This document shows, in pieces, positions 7,293 through 15,930 of a stretch of 46,972 bases of DNA. The translations under genes were made by a program, and so were the position numbers. Numbering within the stretch: position 1 is the stretch's first letter; each line of letters starts with the position of its first letter. The notes under the pieces were generated by a model that had not been told where the DNA came from, did not search any database, and worked only from the letters and a program-made list of their open reading frames with translations. The DNA is from Clostridiales bacterium (GTDB taxonomy: Bacteria > Bacillota > Clostridia > Christensenellales > Aristaeellaceae): assembly GCA_015056155.1 (NCBI GenBank), contig SVGU01000014.1, positions 1 through 46,972 of the forward strand, written 5' to 3'.

Positions 7293-9050
7293 TTATCCGT
7301 TGCCTTGCTCGGTGATGTGGCGGACGTCGGGTTCGTCGGCGTGATCCTCCCATTCGCCCCAGGTGATATTGTAGCCGTGGACGGGGTTTGCGGGATCAGC
7401 CACGATGAAGACCTCCCAGCGGCAATCAACTACCCCGGGGTCGCCGGACAGGCTGACGCGGCGGCAGAAGACCTGGTAGTCCCCCAGGGCGGTCAGTGCC
7501 TCCTCGCCGCCGGTGCATACGAGATGGCTGAGGGCGATTCGGGCGGCCTCCTCCAGCGTGGTTTCGCCGGGCAGGGGCATGCGGTAGCTTTCCGGCTTCA
7601 GCCTGCACAGCACCTCCATCGGCCAGAAGCGCTCGTCGCTGCCGTAGCGGTCGGTGAACTCCTCATAGGTCATGGCCGGGGCGGGGATGCGCGTATCCCA
7701 TTCGGAGGTCTCCGCGAACCAGCGCTCTGCGTCCACCGCCTCCGGGGCTTCGATATATGTGTCGCCCAGCCCGCGGAGGAAGCTGCGGACGATGCCTTCC
7801 TGCTCTTCCAGGGGGAGCACGGCCGCCTGCATGCGCCTCACGGCCCGATCGAGGAGCCGGTAGGCCTCGTCGAAGGCCGTCAGGTCATCCGCTGTCCAGT
7901 CCGTGCGGGTGAGCAGGCTGCCTTCAGTCACGGGCTCCTGCCGGTGACTCTCGCTGATGGGCACGTGGGTGACGGCGATCACGCGGGTCGTGCCGGGCTC
8001 GAAGGACACCATGTACAGGCCGAGCTTGGTCACCCGGCAGAACAGCCAGTCGCTGAGGTTGTGGAGGAAGCCCTTGTTCATCAGGTCCCACTCCAGCTCG
8101 TAGGAGTAGTGAACGCACACGTTGTCCGTGCCGGTCTGCCAGTCGGGGATGGTCGCTACGTAGGCGAACCGCTGCAGGAGATCCGGGTCGAGGCCGCGCT
8201 CTGCCAGCGCTTCCCAGGCAGCCCGGACCTGCGCGTCCTCGTTGTCCGCGATGGCGCTCAGGGGCAGGAACTGCAGGTCCGTCGCGGCGGTCAGCAGCGC
8301 CTCGTGCAGGCGCTCGTCCTCCGCGATCACTCTGTACCCGCTGCTGGCCAGCTGCGCCGTCCAGTAGGCCTGTTGCTCCGCAGGGAGGGCGAAGAACTGT
8401 TGCCGGCCGTAGTGCCAGTGCACCTCGTCATAGCTGCCGCAGTCCCAGATGCGCTGGGCGCGGCTCCAGAAATCGTTGGTGTACCAGTGGCAGTAGGTGA
8501 CCTCCTTCGTCTCGGCGTTGATGTACACGCGGTATTCGCCGGTGGGGCCGTAGTCGGTGTGGTCCAGATCAAGCTCCACATCCGTGCGGGAGCTGAAGTA
8601 GATATCCCACTCGGAGGGGTAGTCGTCCGTCAGGCCATCCCAGCCCCGCGCGAAATAGGAGGGGTACACGCCCATTGCGTCCAGCTCGCTCTCCGGCGTG
8701 CCGTATTTGGCGATGATGGCGCGGCGGGCAATGCTGACGGCCTCCTCCAGCGTGATCTCCGCCTGCGTTTCGTCCGAGGCGCTGTTGATCCAGCCTGTGG
8801 TGCGCATCCTGTCGAAGGACTGCTGCCACATCTCCTCGACCGTCAGCCCGACGGCCAGGGCGGTCACGGTGATCAGCAGCAGCGCGATCATCAGGACCGC
8901 GGCGGTTGACAGCTTCTGTTTCATTCTGATGTTCTCCTTTTCATGCGCCCGGAAGGGGATCTGGCGCAGAGCCGCCGGATCGGGTACAGCGCCGCCATAG
9001 GCCTCCACGGCCCGGTGAATGCGATCCCGGAGCATGCGGTCATCCATCAT
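7293..9050 (-). CDS. one-TM anti-sigma-like protein with large extracytoplasmic domain
   Basis: A 585-residue protein whose ATG (9050) overlaps the TGA of the sigma gene and has AAAGGAGG just upstream. Residues 1-46 are a short cytoplasmic segment (MMDDRMLRDRIHRAVEAYGG), 47-69 a single membrane helix, and the rest would lie outside. The outer part has PepSY-like blocks: TLEEAVSIARRAIIAKYG with EYRVYINAETKEVTY, and later TTLEEAARIALSHLV with CRWEVFIVADPANP. Gene order, overlap and topology make it the likely membrane partner and inhibitor of the sigma factor. No zinc-binding HxxxCxxC anti-sigma motif is present. An alternative start at 8924 (MKQKLS, behind AAAAGGAG) would give a simple secreted protein. 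Confidence 0.7.
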   Translation of the reverse strand: MMDDRMLRDRIHRAVEAYGGAVPDPAALRQIPFRAHEKENIRMKQKLSTAAVLMIALLLITVTALAVGLTVEEMWQQSFDRMRTTGWINSASDETQAEITLEEAVSIARRAIIAKYGTPESELDAMGVYPSYFARGWDGLTDDYPSEWDIYFSSRTDVELDLDHTDYGPTGEYRVYINAETKEVTYCHWYTNDFWSRAQRIWDCGSYDEVHWHYGRQQFFALPAEQQAYWTAQLASSGYRVIAEDERLHEALLTAATDLQFLPLSAIADNEDAQVRAAWEALAERGLDPDLLQRFAYVATIPDWQTGTDNVCVHYSYELEWDLMNKGFLHNLSDWLFCRVTKLGLYMVSFEPGTTRVIAVTHVPISESHRQEPVTEGSLLTRTDWTADDLTAFDEAYRLLDRAVRRMQAAVLPLEEQEGIVRSFLRGLGDTYIEAPEAVDAERWFAETSEWDTRIPAPAMTYEEFTDRYGSDERFWPMEVLCRLKPESYRMPLPGETTLEEAARIALSHLVCTGGEEALTALGDYQVFCRRVSLSGDPGVVDCRWEVFIVADPANPVHGYNITWGEWEDHADEPDVRHITEQGNG

Positions 9051-9589
9051 GGCAGCGTCACCTCCTTTGCCGGCACTTCCTGCGGGTCTGCGCCCAGCTG
9101 ACGGCGCAGCATTTCCCGTGCCCGGGCAAGTCGTTTGGATATGTTGGATGGGGTGGTTTTCAGGAGGATTGCGCACTCCTGCAGCGTCATGTCCTGATAG
9201 TAGTAGAGCAGGACTGATGTACGGTACTTTTCGGGAAGTTTTGCGATGGCCTGCCCGAGGGCCAGGGCCTCTTCGTCCTGCGCGGGAGCGGGGATCGGCA
9301 GCTCCTCCGGTGTGACGCGCCGCTCCATGTGCCGGAACCACGCGGACTTGCGCATATCCCGGCAGACGTTGAGGGCGATGGAGGTCAGCCAGGTCTTTTC
9401 GCTGGCGTCGCCCCGGAAGGCGTCCAGTCCCCGGTATGCTTTGAGGAAGGTTTCCTGCATCGCGTCTTCGGCTGCTGCGTGGTCGCGGAGGATCATGCAG
9501 CACAGATGAAATAATGGAGTATAGTAAAGGGAGATCAATTTGTTTAAGGTATGTTCTGGGAAAACCTCGCGGCGGCCACCGGGTTCCAC
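9047..9589 (-). CDS. ECF-type RNA polymerase sigma factor
   Basis: A 180-residue sigma-70 family protein of the extracytoplasmic-function group. Region 2 covers about residues 18-85 (LISLYYTPLFHLCCMILRD, AEDAMQETFLKAYRGLDAF, WLTSIALNVCRDMRK). Region 4 covers about residues 110-165, with the helix-turn-helix CAILLKTTPSNISKRLARAR. It would direct RNA polymerase to a stress or envelope regulon. The start is GTG at 9589, chosen because AAAGGAGGG lies about 9 bases before it. The stop overlaps the start of the anti-sigma-like gene. A TGAAAA-N16-CGTC element upstream suggests autoregulation. Confidence 0.93.
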   Translation of the reverse strand: MEPGGRREVFPEHTLNKLISLYYTPLFHLCCMILRDHAAAEDAMQETFLKAYRGLDAFRGDASEKTWLTSIALNVCRDMRKSAWFRHMERRVTPEELPIPAPAQDEEALALGQAIAKLPEKYRTSVLLYYYQDMTLQECAILLKTTPSNISKRLARAREMLRRQLGADPQEVPAKEVTLP

Positions 9590-9666
9590 GAGCCTCGCCC
9601 TCCTTTCCGGCCGGTGCGGGTACCACGCCCGGCGCAGGGGCTGCTCAATGCCCCTTCACCTGATAT

Positions 9667-9692
9667 GACGAGGCAGGGCTGGCCAATTTTCA
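9667..9692 (-). promoter_or_regulatory. candidate ECF-type autoregulatory promoter
   Basis: On the minus strand TGAAAA (9687-9692) and CGTC (9667-9670) are separated by 16 bases, about 80 bases before the sigma gene. This resembles the TGAAAC-N16/17-CGTC promoters used by many ECF sigma factors, which usually activate their own operon. No housekeeping promoter is obvious here. Confidence 0.5.
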
Positions 9693-9735
9693 CCATCCTG
9701 CCGTTTACAAATGTAAAAACTCATGCCTTTTTCTC

Positions 9736-9764
9736 TGTACGTTCCCGGCTGAATGTGCTATAAT
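9736..9764 (+). promoter_or_regulatory. promoter of the GH74-GH31 operon
   Basis: A consensus TATAAT (9759-9764) is preceded by TGC, an extended -10. The -35 position (TGTACG, 9736-9741) is poor. It lies 54 bases before the GH74 start. The poor -35 leaves room for an activator. Confidence 0.6.
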
Positions 9765-9818
9765 CCTTCCACAACATTTGAATCAATCGGATAGCACCCT
9801 GTAAATGATGGAGAGGAC

Positions 9819-12098
9819 GTGATCCCTATCGACCGCGTGAAGTACCGCTACCGCCATATGCCCATCGGGGGCGGCGGCTATGTGACAGGGTTCTTTTTTC
9901 ATCCGGCCGATCCGCAGGTGATGTACAGCCGGACGGATATCGGCGGCATGTACCGCTTTTCGTATGAGGAGCAGCGCTGGATCAGCCTGATCGACCATGT
10001 GAGCCCGCTCGATCTGCGGGAGACCTGCCCGATCTCCGCGGCGCTGGATGCTGCGCGGCCTGGGCGGCTGTACATCGCCAGCGGCATGTATGCCCCGGAC
10101 AGCCATGGCCTCCTGAGCGTTTCGGAGGATCACGGGCAGACCTTCGTCCGGCATGAGCTGCCCTTCTTCGTCCACGGCAACCTGCATGGCAGGGGCGCGG
10201 GGGAGCGGCTGCTGGCGGACCCGGTGCTGCCGGATACGCTGTGGATGGCCAGCCAGAAGGACGGCCTGTGGATTTCGCGCAATGGCGGGGCGGACTGGAC
10301 GCGGGTCGAGGCCTTCCCGGAGAGCGGCTGCACCTTTGCCGCGCGGATCGGAAGGCGGCTGTTGGTGGGAGCGGAAGGTCTGGCGCTGCGGGACGGGGAC
10401 CGGCGCGGACACAGCCTGTACCTGTCCATGGACGACGGCGCGAGCTTCCAGCCGGTCCCGCAGCCGGAATATGTGCCGGTCGAAGGCAGCCAGCTTCACG
10501 GGCTGGTGGCGCAGCGGTGCACGAGCGACGGGCAGTACCTGTACGTCAGCTTCTCGGCCAACGGCGCGCGCAGCCAGAACGTGGAGCGCGGCTATACTTG
10601 CGACTGCGGCGACTGCTCCTGCGGGCGCGTGGCACGCTATGCCCTGACGGGGGGCGGCCTTGGCGAAATGACGGATATCACGCCGGAAAAGGGCAACTGG
10701 GGCTTCTCGTCCGTGGATGCGAAGCACGGGCTGCTGATCACGGCGACCATCCACCGCCGGGACGGCGACGCGATCTACCTGTCCCGCGACGGCGGCGAAA
10801 CGTGGAAGACCATCCTGCACCGGCTGGAGGTCGGGCGGATGGATTTCCGCCTGCCCTATATGCGCCCGGAATGCAACGGCGGCGGCAACCTGATCCACTG
10901 GCTGACGAACGTGTCGATCGACACGCATCGTCCGAATACGGCCTGGTTCAACACCGGCACGGGCGTGTTCCGCACGCAGAACCTGCAGGCGGAGACGGTC
11001 ATCTGGCAGGACTGGTGCGACGGCATGGAGGAGACGGTGCACATCGGCGTGTACGCGCCTCCTGCCGGGAGGGTGCAGGTGCTGGACATGATCGGCGACC
11101 TGGGCGGCTTTGCCTTCACGGACGTCGACCGGCACTGCGACAATTCCTTCGCGGACGCGGAGGGCAACCGGTGGATCACCTGCCTGAGCTGCGACTGGCC
11201 GGATGCGGACCCGGAGCACATCGTCGTGGCGGCCCGCGGCAACTGGACCGGGCGCACAAAGGGCGGTCTGATCGTCAGCCGGGACGGCGCGCGGACGTGG
11301 AACAGGCTGGAAATGCCTTTCGGCCTGACGGAGGAATTGGACGCCCTGCTGTCGAAGATATCCGGAGTGAACACCAATGCCGGCTGGGTCGCCGCGGCGG
11401 CGGACGGCAGCGGATACGTGTGGGCGGTGGCGGAGAGGATCCGCCTGCATGCGCGCAACGTGATCGTCAGCCATGACGGCGGACGCACCTTCCGCCGCAG
11501 CCGCGTGCTGGACAAATGCGGAAACGCCGCGCAGGGGCTGATGAAGCCGCTGGCGGACCGGGTGGATCCGCGCCTGTTCTACGGCTTCGGCGAGGCAGGC
11601 CAAATCTATGTGAGCACCGACGGCGGCGATACCTTCCGCGAGCTCGCGGCGCCGCAGGGTTTCCCGGAGGTCAATTTCGGCCTCGTGGACTGCGCCGACC
11701 GGACGGAGATCCGCGCGGCGGCGGGGCAGACCGGCGTGCTGTATTGCGCCACCGGCCGGGGAGGTCTGTGGAAGCTGACCTATGACGCGGCGGCGGACGA
11801 GCTCACCGGAACGCGCCTGAGCGCGGCGGGGGACAGCGTGTTCTGCGTCGGCCTTGGCCTGGGCCGTCCCGGCGGCTGCTATGCCGATGAAAAGAAGGCG
11901 ATCTACTTCAGCGGCGTTATCGGCGGCGAATACGGCTTCTACCGGACGCTGGACGAGGGGAAGACCCTCCAGCGGATCAACAACGAAAAGCAAATGTACG
12001 GCCAGATCCACTCCATCGACGGGGATAAGCGCAAGTTCGGGCGCTTCTACATCGCGACGGGGTCGAGCGGTCTGCTGTATGGAGAAATGGAGGAATAA
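9819..12098 (+). CDS. GH74-family xyloglucanase, no signal peptide
   Basis: A 759-residue protein of glycoside hydrolase family 74, enzymes that cut the beta-1,4-glucan backbone of xyloglucan and its oligosaccharides. It shows the family's N-terminal block GGGGYVTGFFFHPADP followed by YSRTDIGGMYR; Asp40 in TDIGG matches the known catalytic Asp of this family. Many BNR-type repeats follow (LWISRNGGADW, IYLSRDGGETW, LIVSRDGARTW, VIVSHDGGRTF, IYVSTDGGDTF), as expected of two seven-bladed propellers. GH74 enzymes are usually secreted, but this one starts directly with MIPIDRVKYRYRHMPIGGG and lacks any signal peptide, so it probably acts in the cytoplasm. The start is GTG at 9819 with GGAGAGG upstream. 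It is the first gene of the operon. Confidence 0.88.
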   Translation: MIPIDRVKYRYRHMPIGGGGYVTGFFFHPADPQVMYSRTDIGGMYRFSYEEQRWISLIDHVSPLDLRETCPISAALDAARPGRLYIASGMYAPDSHGLLSVSEDHGQTFVRHELPFFVHGNLHGRGAGERLLADPVLPDTLWMASQKDGLWISRNGGADWTRVEAFPESGCTFAARIGRRLLVGAEGLALRDGDRRGHSLYLSMDDGASFQPVPQPEYVPVEGSQLHGLVAQRCTSDGQYLYVSFSANGARSQNVERGYTCDCGDCSCGRVARYALTGGGLGEMTDITPEKGNWGFSSVDAKHGLLITATIHRRDGDAIYLSRDGGETWKTILHRLEVGRMDFRLPYMRPECNGGGNLIHWLTNVSIDTHRPNTAWFNTGTGVFRTQNLQAETVIWQDWCDGMEETVHIGVYAPPAGRVQVLDMIGDLGGFAFTDVDRHCDNSFADAEGNRWITCLSCDWPDADPEHIVVAARGNWTGRTKGGLIVSRDGARTWNRLEMPFGLTEELDALLSKISGVNTNAGWVAAAADGSGYVWAVAERIRLHARNVIVSHDGGRTFRRSRVLDKCGNAAQGLMKPLADRVDPRLFYGFGEAGQIYVSTDGGDTFRELAAPQGFPEVNFGLVDCADRTEIRAAAGQTGVLYCATGRGGLWKLTYDAAADELTGTRLSAAGDSVFCVGLGLGRPGGCYADEKKAIYFSGVIGGEYGFYRTLDEGKTLQRINNEKQMYGQIHSIDGDKRKFGRFYIATGSSGLLYGEMEE

Positions 12099-12101
12099 GC
12101 C

Positions 12102-14174
12102 ATGCGTATTGTTCAGGAAGGCAAGCGCCTTGCGATTTATGGAGGCGCGACACAGCTGTGGATCGACCCATGGGGCACGGACGGCGTCCGCGTGCGGATG
12201 ACGAATGAGCCGCAGATGGACGGCAACGACTGGGCGCTGACCGAGCCGGTGGAGGACGTGACGCCCGTCATCACGTGGGAGGAGGTCGACACGACCGACC
12301 CGTGGTACAAGTCCGAGGAGTATGCCCATTACCACTCCACCGGCCGCATCTGGACCTTCGTGAACGGCAAGCTGACGGTGAAGGTGAACCCGGAGGGCTG
12401 GCTGAGCTTCTACAACCAGAAGGGCGAGCTGCTCACCGAGGAGTACTGGCGCAACCGCAACCGCATCAACCGTTACTCCGTATCCCTGCGCATCCCGGCG
12501 CGCGAGCTCAAGTGCATCCCCGGCACGAATGATTTTGCGCTGTCCGCCCGCTTCGAGGCCTTTGACGACGAGATGATCTTCGGCATGGGTCAGTATCAGG
12601 ACAGGCACCTGAACAAGAAGGGCGCGACGCTCGAGCTGTGCCACCGCAACTGCCAGGCCTCCGTGCCCTTCTATGTCAGCAGCCGCGGCTATGGCTTCCT
12701 GTGGAACAATCCGGCCGTGGGCACCTGCACCTTCGGCACCAACCGCACCGAATGGACCGCCCGCTCCACCAAGAAGCTGGACTACTACATCACCTGCGGC
12801 GACACCCCGGCGGACATCGAGCGCAACTACTCCGCCGTCACCGGCCGCACGCCCATGATGCCCGAATACGGCATGGGCTACTGGCAGTGCAAGCTGCGCT
12901 ACCGCACGCAGGATGAGCTGATGGCCGTGGCGCGCAAGCACAAGGAGATGGGCCTGCCGCTGGACGTGATCGTGGTGGACTTCTTCCACTGGCCCCGTCA
13001 GGGCGACTGGAAGTTCGACCCCATCGACTGGCCGGATCCCGACGGCATGGTGAAGGAGCTGCGCGCGATGGGCATCGAGCCCGTCGTGTCCGTGTGGCCT
13101 ACGGTGGATGAGCGCAGCGAAAGCCGCGGCGACATGGAGGAGTACGGCTACCTCGTGCGCACCGACCGCGGCAAGGATACGATGACCTGGATGGGCGCGA
13201 CGGTCTACTTTGACGCGACCCACCCCGGCGCGCAGAAGTACGTCTGGGAGAAGTGTAAGAAGAACTACTATGACAAGGGCATCCGCTGCTTCTGGCTGGA
13301 CGAGGCGGAGCCGGAATACGACTGCTACGAGTTCGACAACTACCGCTACTGGGCCGGTCCCGCCCTGCAGGTGACCAACACCTATCCCGTCGGCTATGCC
13401 AAGGGCTTCTACGACGGCCTGAAGGAAGTGGGCGAGACGGAGATCATGTCCCTGACCCGCTGCGCATGGGCGGGCAGCCAGAAGTACGCCGTGCTGGCCT
13501 GGTCGGGCGATATCCACTCCTCCTTCCGCGCCATGCGGGAGCAGCTGCAGGCGGGCCTGAGCATGCAGATGGCGGGCATCCCCTGGTGGACGAGCGACAT
13601 CGGCGGCTTCATGGGCGGCGATATCTCCGACCCCGGCTTTAAGGAGCTGCTGCTGCGCTGGTTCGCGTGGGGCTGCTTCAACCCCGTGTTCCGCATGCAC
13701 GGCGAGCGCAGCCCGTGGTATGAGCGCGAGCAGGAGTTCCGCAACAACATCCGCCAGCTCACCTCCGGCCAGGATAATGAGGTCTGGGCCTTCGGCGAGG
13801 AGAACACGCCCATCCTGTGCAAGTACCTGTTCATCCGCGAGCGCATCCGTCCCTATGTCCGCCGCCTGATGCAGGAGGCCCACGAGACCGGCGCGCCCGT
13901 CATGCGTCCGCTGTTTTATGAGTTCCCGGAGGACAAGCAGGCGTGGCTGACCGAGGACTGCTACATGTTCGGCCCGGATATGCTGGTGGCTCCGGTGATG
14001 GAGGCCGGCGTGACCGAGCGCAGCGTGTATCTGCCCAAGGGCGCGACCTGGAAGGACGCCTACACCGGCATGGTCTACGAGGGCGGCCAGACGGTCACTG
14101 TCCCTGCGCCCATCGACGTGATCCCCGTCCTCTTCCGCGACGGTGCGGAATACCCGATCTACACGGAGGAATGA
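12102..14174 (+). CDS. GH31-family alpha-xylosidase
   Basis: A 690-residue glycoside hydrolase of family 31. The nucleophile lies in FWLDEAEPEYD (Asp400) and the acid/base in LAWSGDIHSSF (Asp470). The active-site frame also shows DVIVVDFFHWPRQGDW, IPWWTSDIGGF and RMHGERSPW, and the N-terminal domain is the usual beta-sandwich. The family covers alpha-glucosidases and alpha-xylosidases. The position 3 bases behind a GH74 gene favours alpha-xylosidase, which removes xylose from the non-reducing end of xyloglucan oligosaccharides. There is no signal peptide, so it is cytoplasmic. The binding site lies within the end of the GH74 gene (GGAGGAATAAGCC-ATG). Confidence 0.9.
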   Translation: MRIVQEGKRLAIYGGATQLWIDPWGTDGVRVRMTNEPQMDGNDWALTEPVEDVTPVITWEEVDTTDPWYKSEEYAHYHSTGRIWTFVNGKLTVKVNPEGWLSFYNQKGELLTEEYWRNRNRINRYSVSLRIPARELKCIPGTNDFALSARFEAFDDEMIFGMGQYQDRHLNKKGATLELCHRNCQASVPFYVSSRGYGFLWNNPAVGTCTFGTNRTEWTARSTKKLDYYITCGDTPADIERNYSAVTGRTPMMPEYGMGYWQCKLRYRTQDELMAVARKHKEMGLPLDVIVVDFFHWPRQGDWKFDPIDWPDPDGMVKELRAMGIEPVVSVWPTVDERSESRGDMEEYGYLVRTDRGKDTMTWMGATVYFDATHPGAQKYVWEKCKKNYYDKGIRCFWLDEAEPEYDCYEFDNYRYWAGPALQVTNTYPVGYAKGFYDGLKEVGETEIMSLTRCAWAGSQKYAVLAWSGDIHSSFRAMREQLQAGLSMQMAGIPWWTSDIGGFMGGDISDPGFKELLLRWFAWGCFNPVFRMHGERSPWYEREQEFRNNIRQLTSGQDNEVWAFGEENTPILCKYLFIRERIRPYVRRLMQEAHETGAPVMRPLFYEFPEDKQAWLTEDCYMFGPDMLVAPVMEAGVTERSVYLPKGATWKDAYTGMVYEGGQTVTVPAPIDVIPVLFRDGAEYPIYTEE

Positions 14175-14177
14175 GCC

Positions 14178-14621
14178 ATGCAGCCCATCCGCATCCTCGA
14201 TATGCCGCCCTGCCGGATGATCGCATCGCCCGCAGGGATGTTCGGCGAGCCCGCGCTGGAGGATTTCAGCGAATGGATGTCCCGGCAGCCCCGGACGCTC
14301 CATCCCCGGGATTATCTCTTCTGGGATGACAGCGACCCGGCCTGCCCGGGCTTTCGCTGGCTGTACGAATGCCCGGCGGAAACGGCGCTGCCGGAGGGTG
14401 CGGCATGGGTGGATTTCCCCGGCGGCCTCTATGCCGTCGCGGTGGATATCGACCGGCAGACGGACAAGCCCGCGCTGGATGCGGCGGTGGCGGCGTTCCT
14501 TGCGGAGCATGGCTTTGCTGCCGACCCTGCCCGGCGCGAGCTGGGACGGATCATCACTCCGCCGGAGGTTTTCCAGCGGCTGGGATATGAACAGATGGAG
14601 TACTGGTACCCCATCGTCTGA
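14178..14621 (+). CDS. GyrI-like / effector-binding-domain protein
   Basis: A 147-residue protein that looks like a stand-alone GyrI-like (AraC effector-binding, SOUL-like) domain. The strand FRWLYECPAETALPEG and the block WVDFPGGLYAVAVDI are typical of these small-molecule binding folds, and the C-terminus (YEQMEYWYPIV) matches the usual final strand. No DNA-binding part is present. It follows the xylosidase by 3 bases and is probably co-translated, so it may sense or act on a sugar or aglycone tied to this pathway. That role is inferred only from position. Confidence 0.65.
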   Translation: MQPIRILDMPPCRMIASPAGMFGEPALEDFSEWMSRQPRTLHPRDYLFWDDSDPACPGFRWLYECPAETALPEGAAWVDFPGGLYAVAVDIDRQTDKPALDAAVAAFLAEHGFAADPARRELGRIITPPEVFQRLGYEQMEYWYPIV

Positions 14622-14636
14622 AAGGAGGCGCAGAGC

Positions 14637-15062
14637 ATGACGGATCTCGTCCGGGTGGCCTGCGCGATCGCCCAGAGGGCGCATGCGCAGCAGCTCGACA
14701 AGGCAGGACAACCCTACATCGGCCACATCGAGCGCGTCGCCGCCCGCTGTGTGTCGGAGGAGGCGAAGTGTGTGGCGTACCTGCACGATGTGCTGGAGGA
14801 TACGCAGGCTCTGACCGAGTCGGAAATGCGCCGCATCTTCGGCGACCGGATCACCGACGGCGTGCTTTCGGTAACAAAGCGCGGGGACGAGGACTATGCA
14901 GCCTTCGTCCGCCGGGCAGGGGCGAACCCGTTGGGCCGCGAGGTGAAGATCGCTGACCTGATCGACAACAGCAGCCTGTCCCGGCTGCCGTATGTGACCC
15001 TGACGGATGTGTACCGCCAGCGCAAGTACAACGATGCGCTGCTGTACCTGCTCAGTCTGTGA
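14637..15062 (+). CDS. small HD-domain hydrolase (SpoT/MESH1-like)
   Basis: A 141-residue protein resembling the N-terminal hydrolase domain of RelA/SpoT enzymes and the small alarmone hydrolases. It has AHAQQLDKAGQPYIGHIERVA (family HxxQxRKxGxPYxxH pattern, with the first metal His), YLHDVLEDT (the HD motif) and VKIADLIDN. There is no synthetase or regulatory domain. Activity on (p)ppGpp or another phosphorylated nucleotide is plausible but not shown. It has a strong AAAGGAGG site and is the last gene before the terminator at 15066. Confidence 0.75.
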   Translation: MTDLVRVACAIAQRAHAQQLDKAGQPYIGHIERVAARCVSEEAKCVAYLHDVLEDTQALTESEMRRIFGDRITDGVLSVTKRGDEDYAAFVRRAGANPLGREVKIADLIDNSSLSRLPYVTLTDVYRQRKYNDALLYLLSL

Positions 15063-15065
15063 CAT

Positions 15066-15099
15066 AAAAAAGGAGAGCGCAGAAATGCGTTCTCCTTTT
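15066..15099. terminator. bidirectional terminator
   Basis: A stem of about 14 bp with a GAAA loop (15082-15085), flanked by A-run and T-run on opposite arms (AAAAGGAGAGCGCA / TGCGTTCTCCTTTT). It serves the glycosidase operon on plus and asnA-SDR on minus. Confidence 0.9.
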
Positions 15100-15108
15100 C
15101 GTATGCCG

Positions 15109-15897
15109 TTATTTGAGGATCCGGGTCAGCACCCATTCCTGCAGTCCGGCTGGCAATGCGTTCAGCAGGAGCAGGAGCGGGTTCCGGTTGAGGTTGTATA
15201 TGCGCCGGGGCTTTCTTGCCGACAGCGCCCGGTACACCCTGTCCGCCACCTTTTCCGGCGGAACGGAGCGGCTTTCGACGCTGTCAACGATGCGGCGGAA
15301 GCGTTCGGCATTGACCCGGTAGTACCGCGTTTTCCGGCAGAAGCGGTCCAGCGCCCGGGTGGAATCCCCCAGCAGGGGCGTCGTGACCGCGCCGGGACGC
15401 ACCACGCTGACGGTGATCCCGCGCAGGGCCATTTCCGTCCGCAGAGAGGCGGCGACGGCTTCCAGCGCCTTCTTCGTCACCGCGTAGATCCCTGTGAAGG
15501 GCAGGGGATGCAGCGGCGCCAGCTCGCTTGTGATGAACACGATCCGTCCGCCCGCCGTCATCATCGGCGTGAACAGCCGGTTCACATGGCAGGCCGCGAA
15601 CACGTTCACCTCGAAAATGCGGCGGAAGCGCTCGTCGTCCATCTCCACGAGGGCATCCAGATCATACACCCCTGCGGCATGGACGATCGCGTCCAGATGC
15701 GTTTCCTGTGCTTGAAGCCATTCCAGCGCGGCGGACGCGCCTGCCTCCGTGCGCAGGTCGCACACGAACGAGGCCGTCTCCGGCAATTCGAGGGGCTTGA
15801 CATCCAGCGCATATACGCGCAGGCCCCGCTCCGCCAGCAGGCGGCAGATCGCTCTGCCCATGCCGCCGGATGCGCCGGTGACCAGAACGGTTTTCAT
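15109..15897 (-). CDS. classical short-chain dehydrogenase/reductase
   Basis: A 262-residue NAD(P)-dependent oxidoreductase. The cofactor loop is TGASGGMG (residues 7-14), HAAGVYD and EVNVFAA give the NAG/NVF region, ITSELAPLHP carries the catalytic Ser and YAVTK the Tyr-Lys pair, and RPGAVTTPL is the usual post-active-site loop. The C-terminal extension ends in a hydrophobic and basic stretch (NPLLLLLNALPAGL), similar to membrane-associated members. The substrate is unknown. It starts 33 bases after asnA with an AAGGAGG site and is probably transcribed with it. Confidence 0.88.
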   Translation of the reverse strand: MKTVLVTGASGGMGRAICRLLAERGLRVYALDVKPLELPETASFVCDLRTEAGASAALEWLQAQETHLDAIVHAAGVYDLDALVEMDDERFRRIFEVNVFAACHVNRLFTPMMTAGGRIVFITSELAPLHPLPFTGIYAVTKKALEAVAASLRTEMALRGITVSVVRPGAVTTPLLGDSTRALDRFCRKTRYYRVNAERFRRIVDSVESRSVPPEKVADRVYRALSARKPRRIYNLNRNPLLLLLNALPAGLQEWVLTRILK

Positions 15898-15930
15898 CGC
15901 GATCGCCTCCTTGTGCGGAAGGACTCCTGC

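Noticed and set aside
9783-15065. Open minus-strand frame of 1760 codons opposite the GH74-GH31 operon
   Set aside because: It is antisense to four well-supported genes, has no ribosome site or family match, and its Arg/His/Ala/Gln-rich sequence is what high-G+C codon bias gives in the opposite frame.
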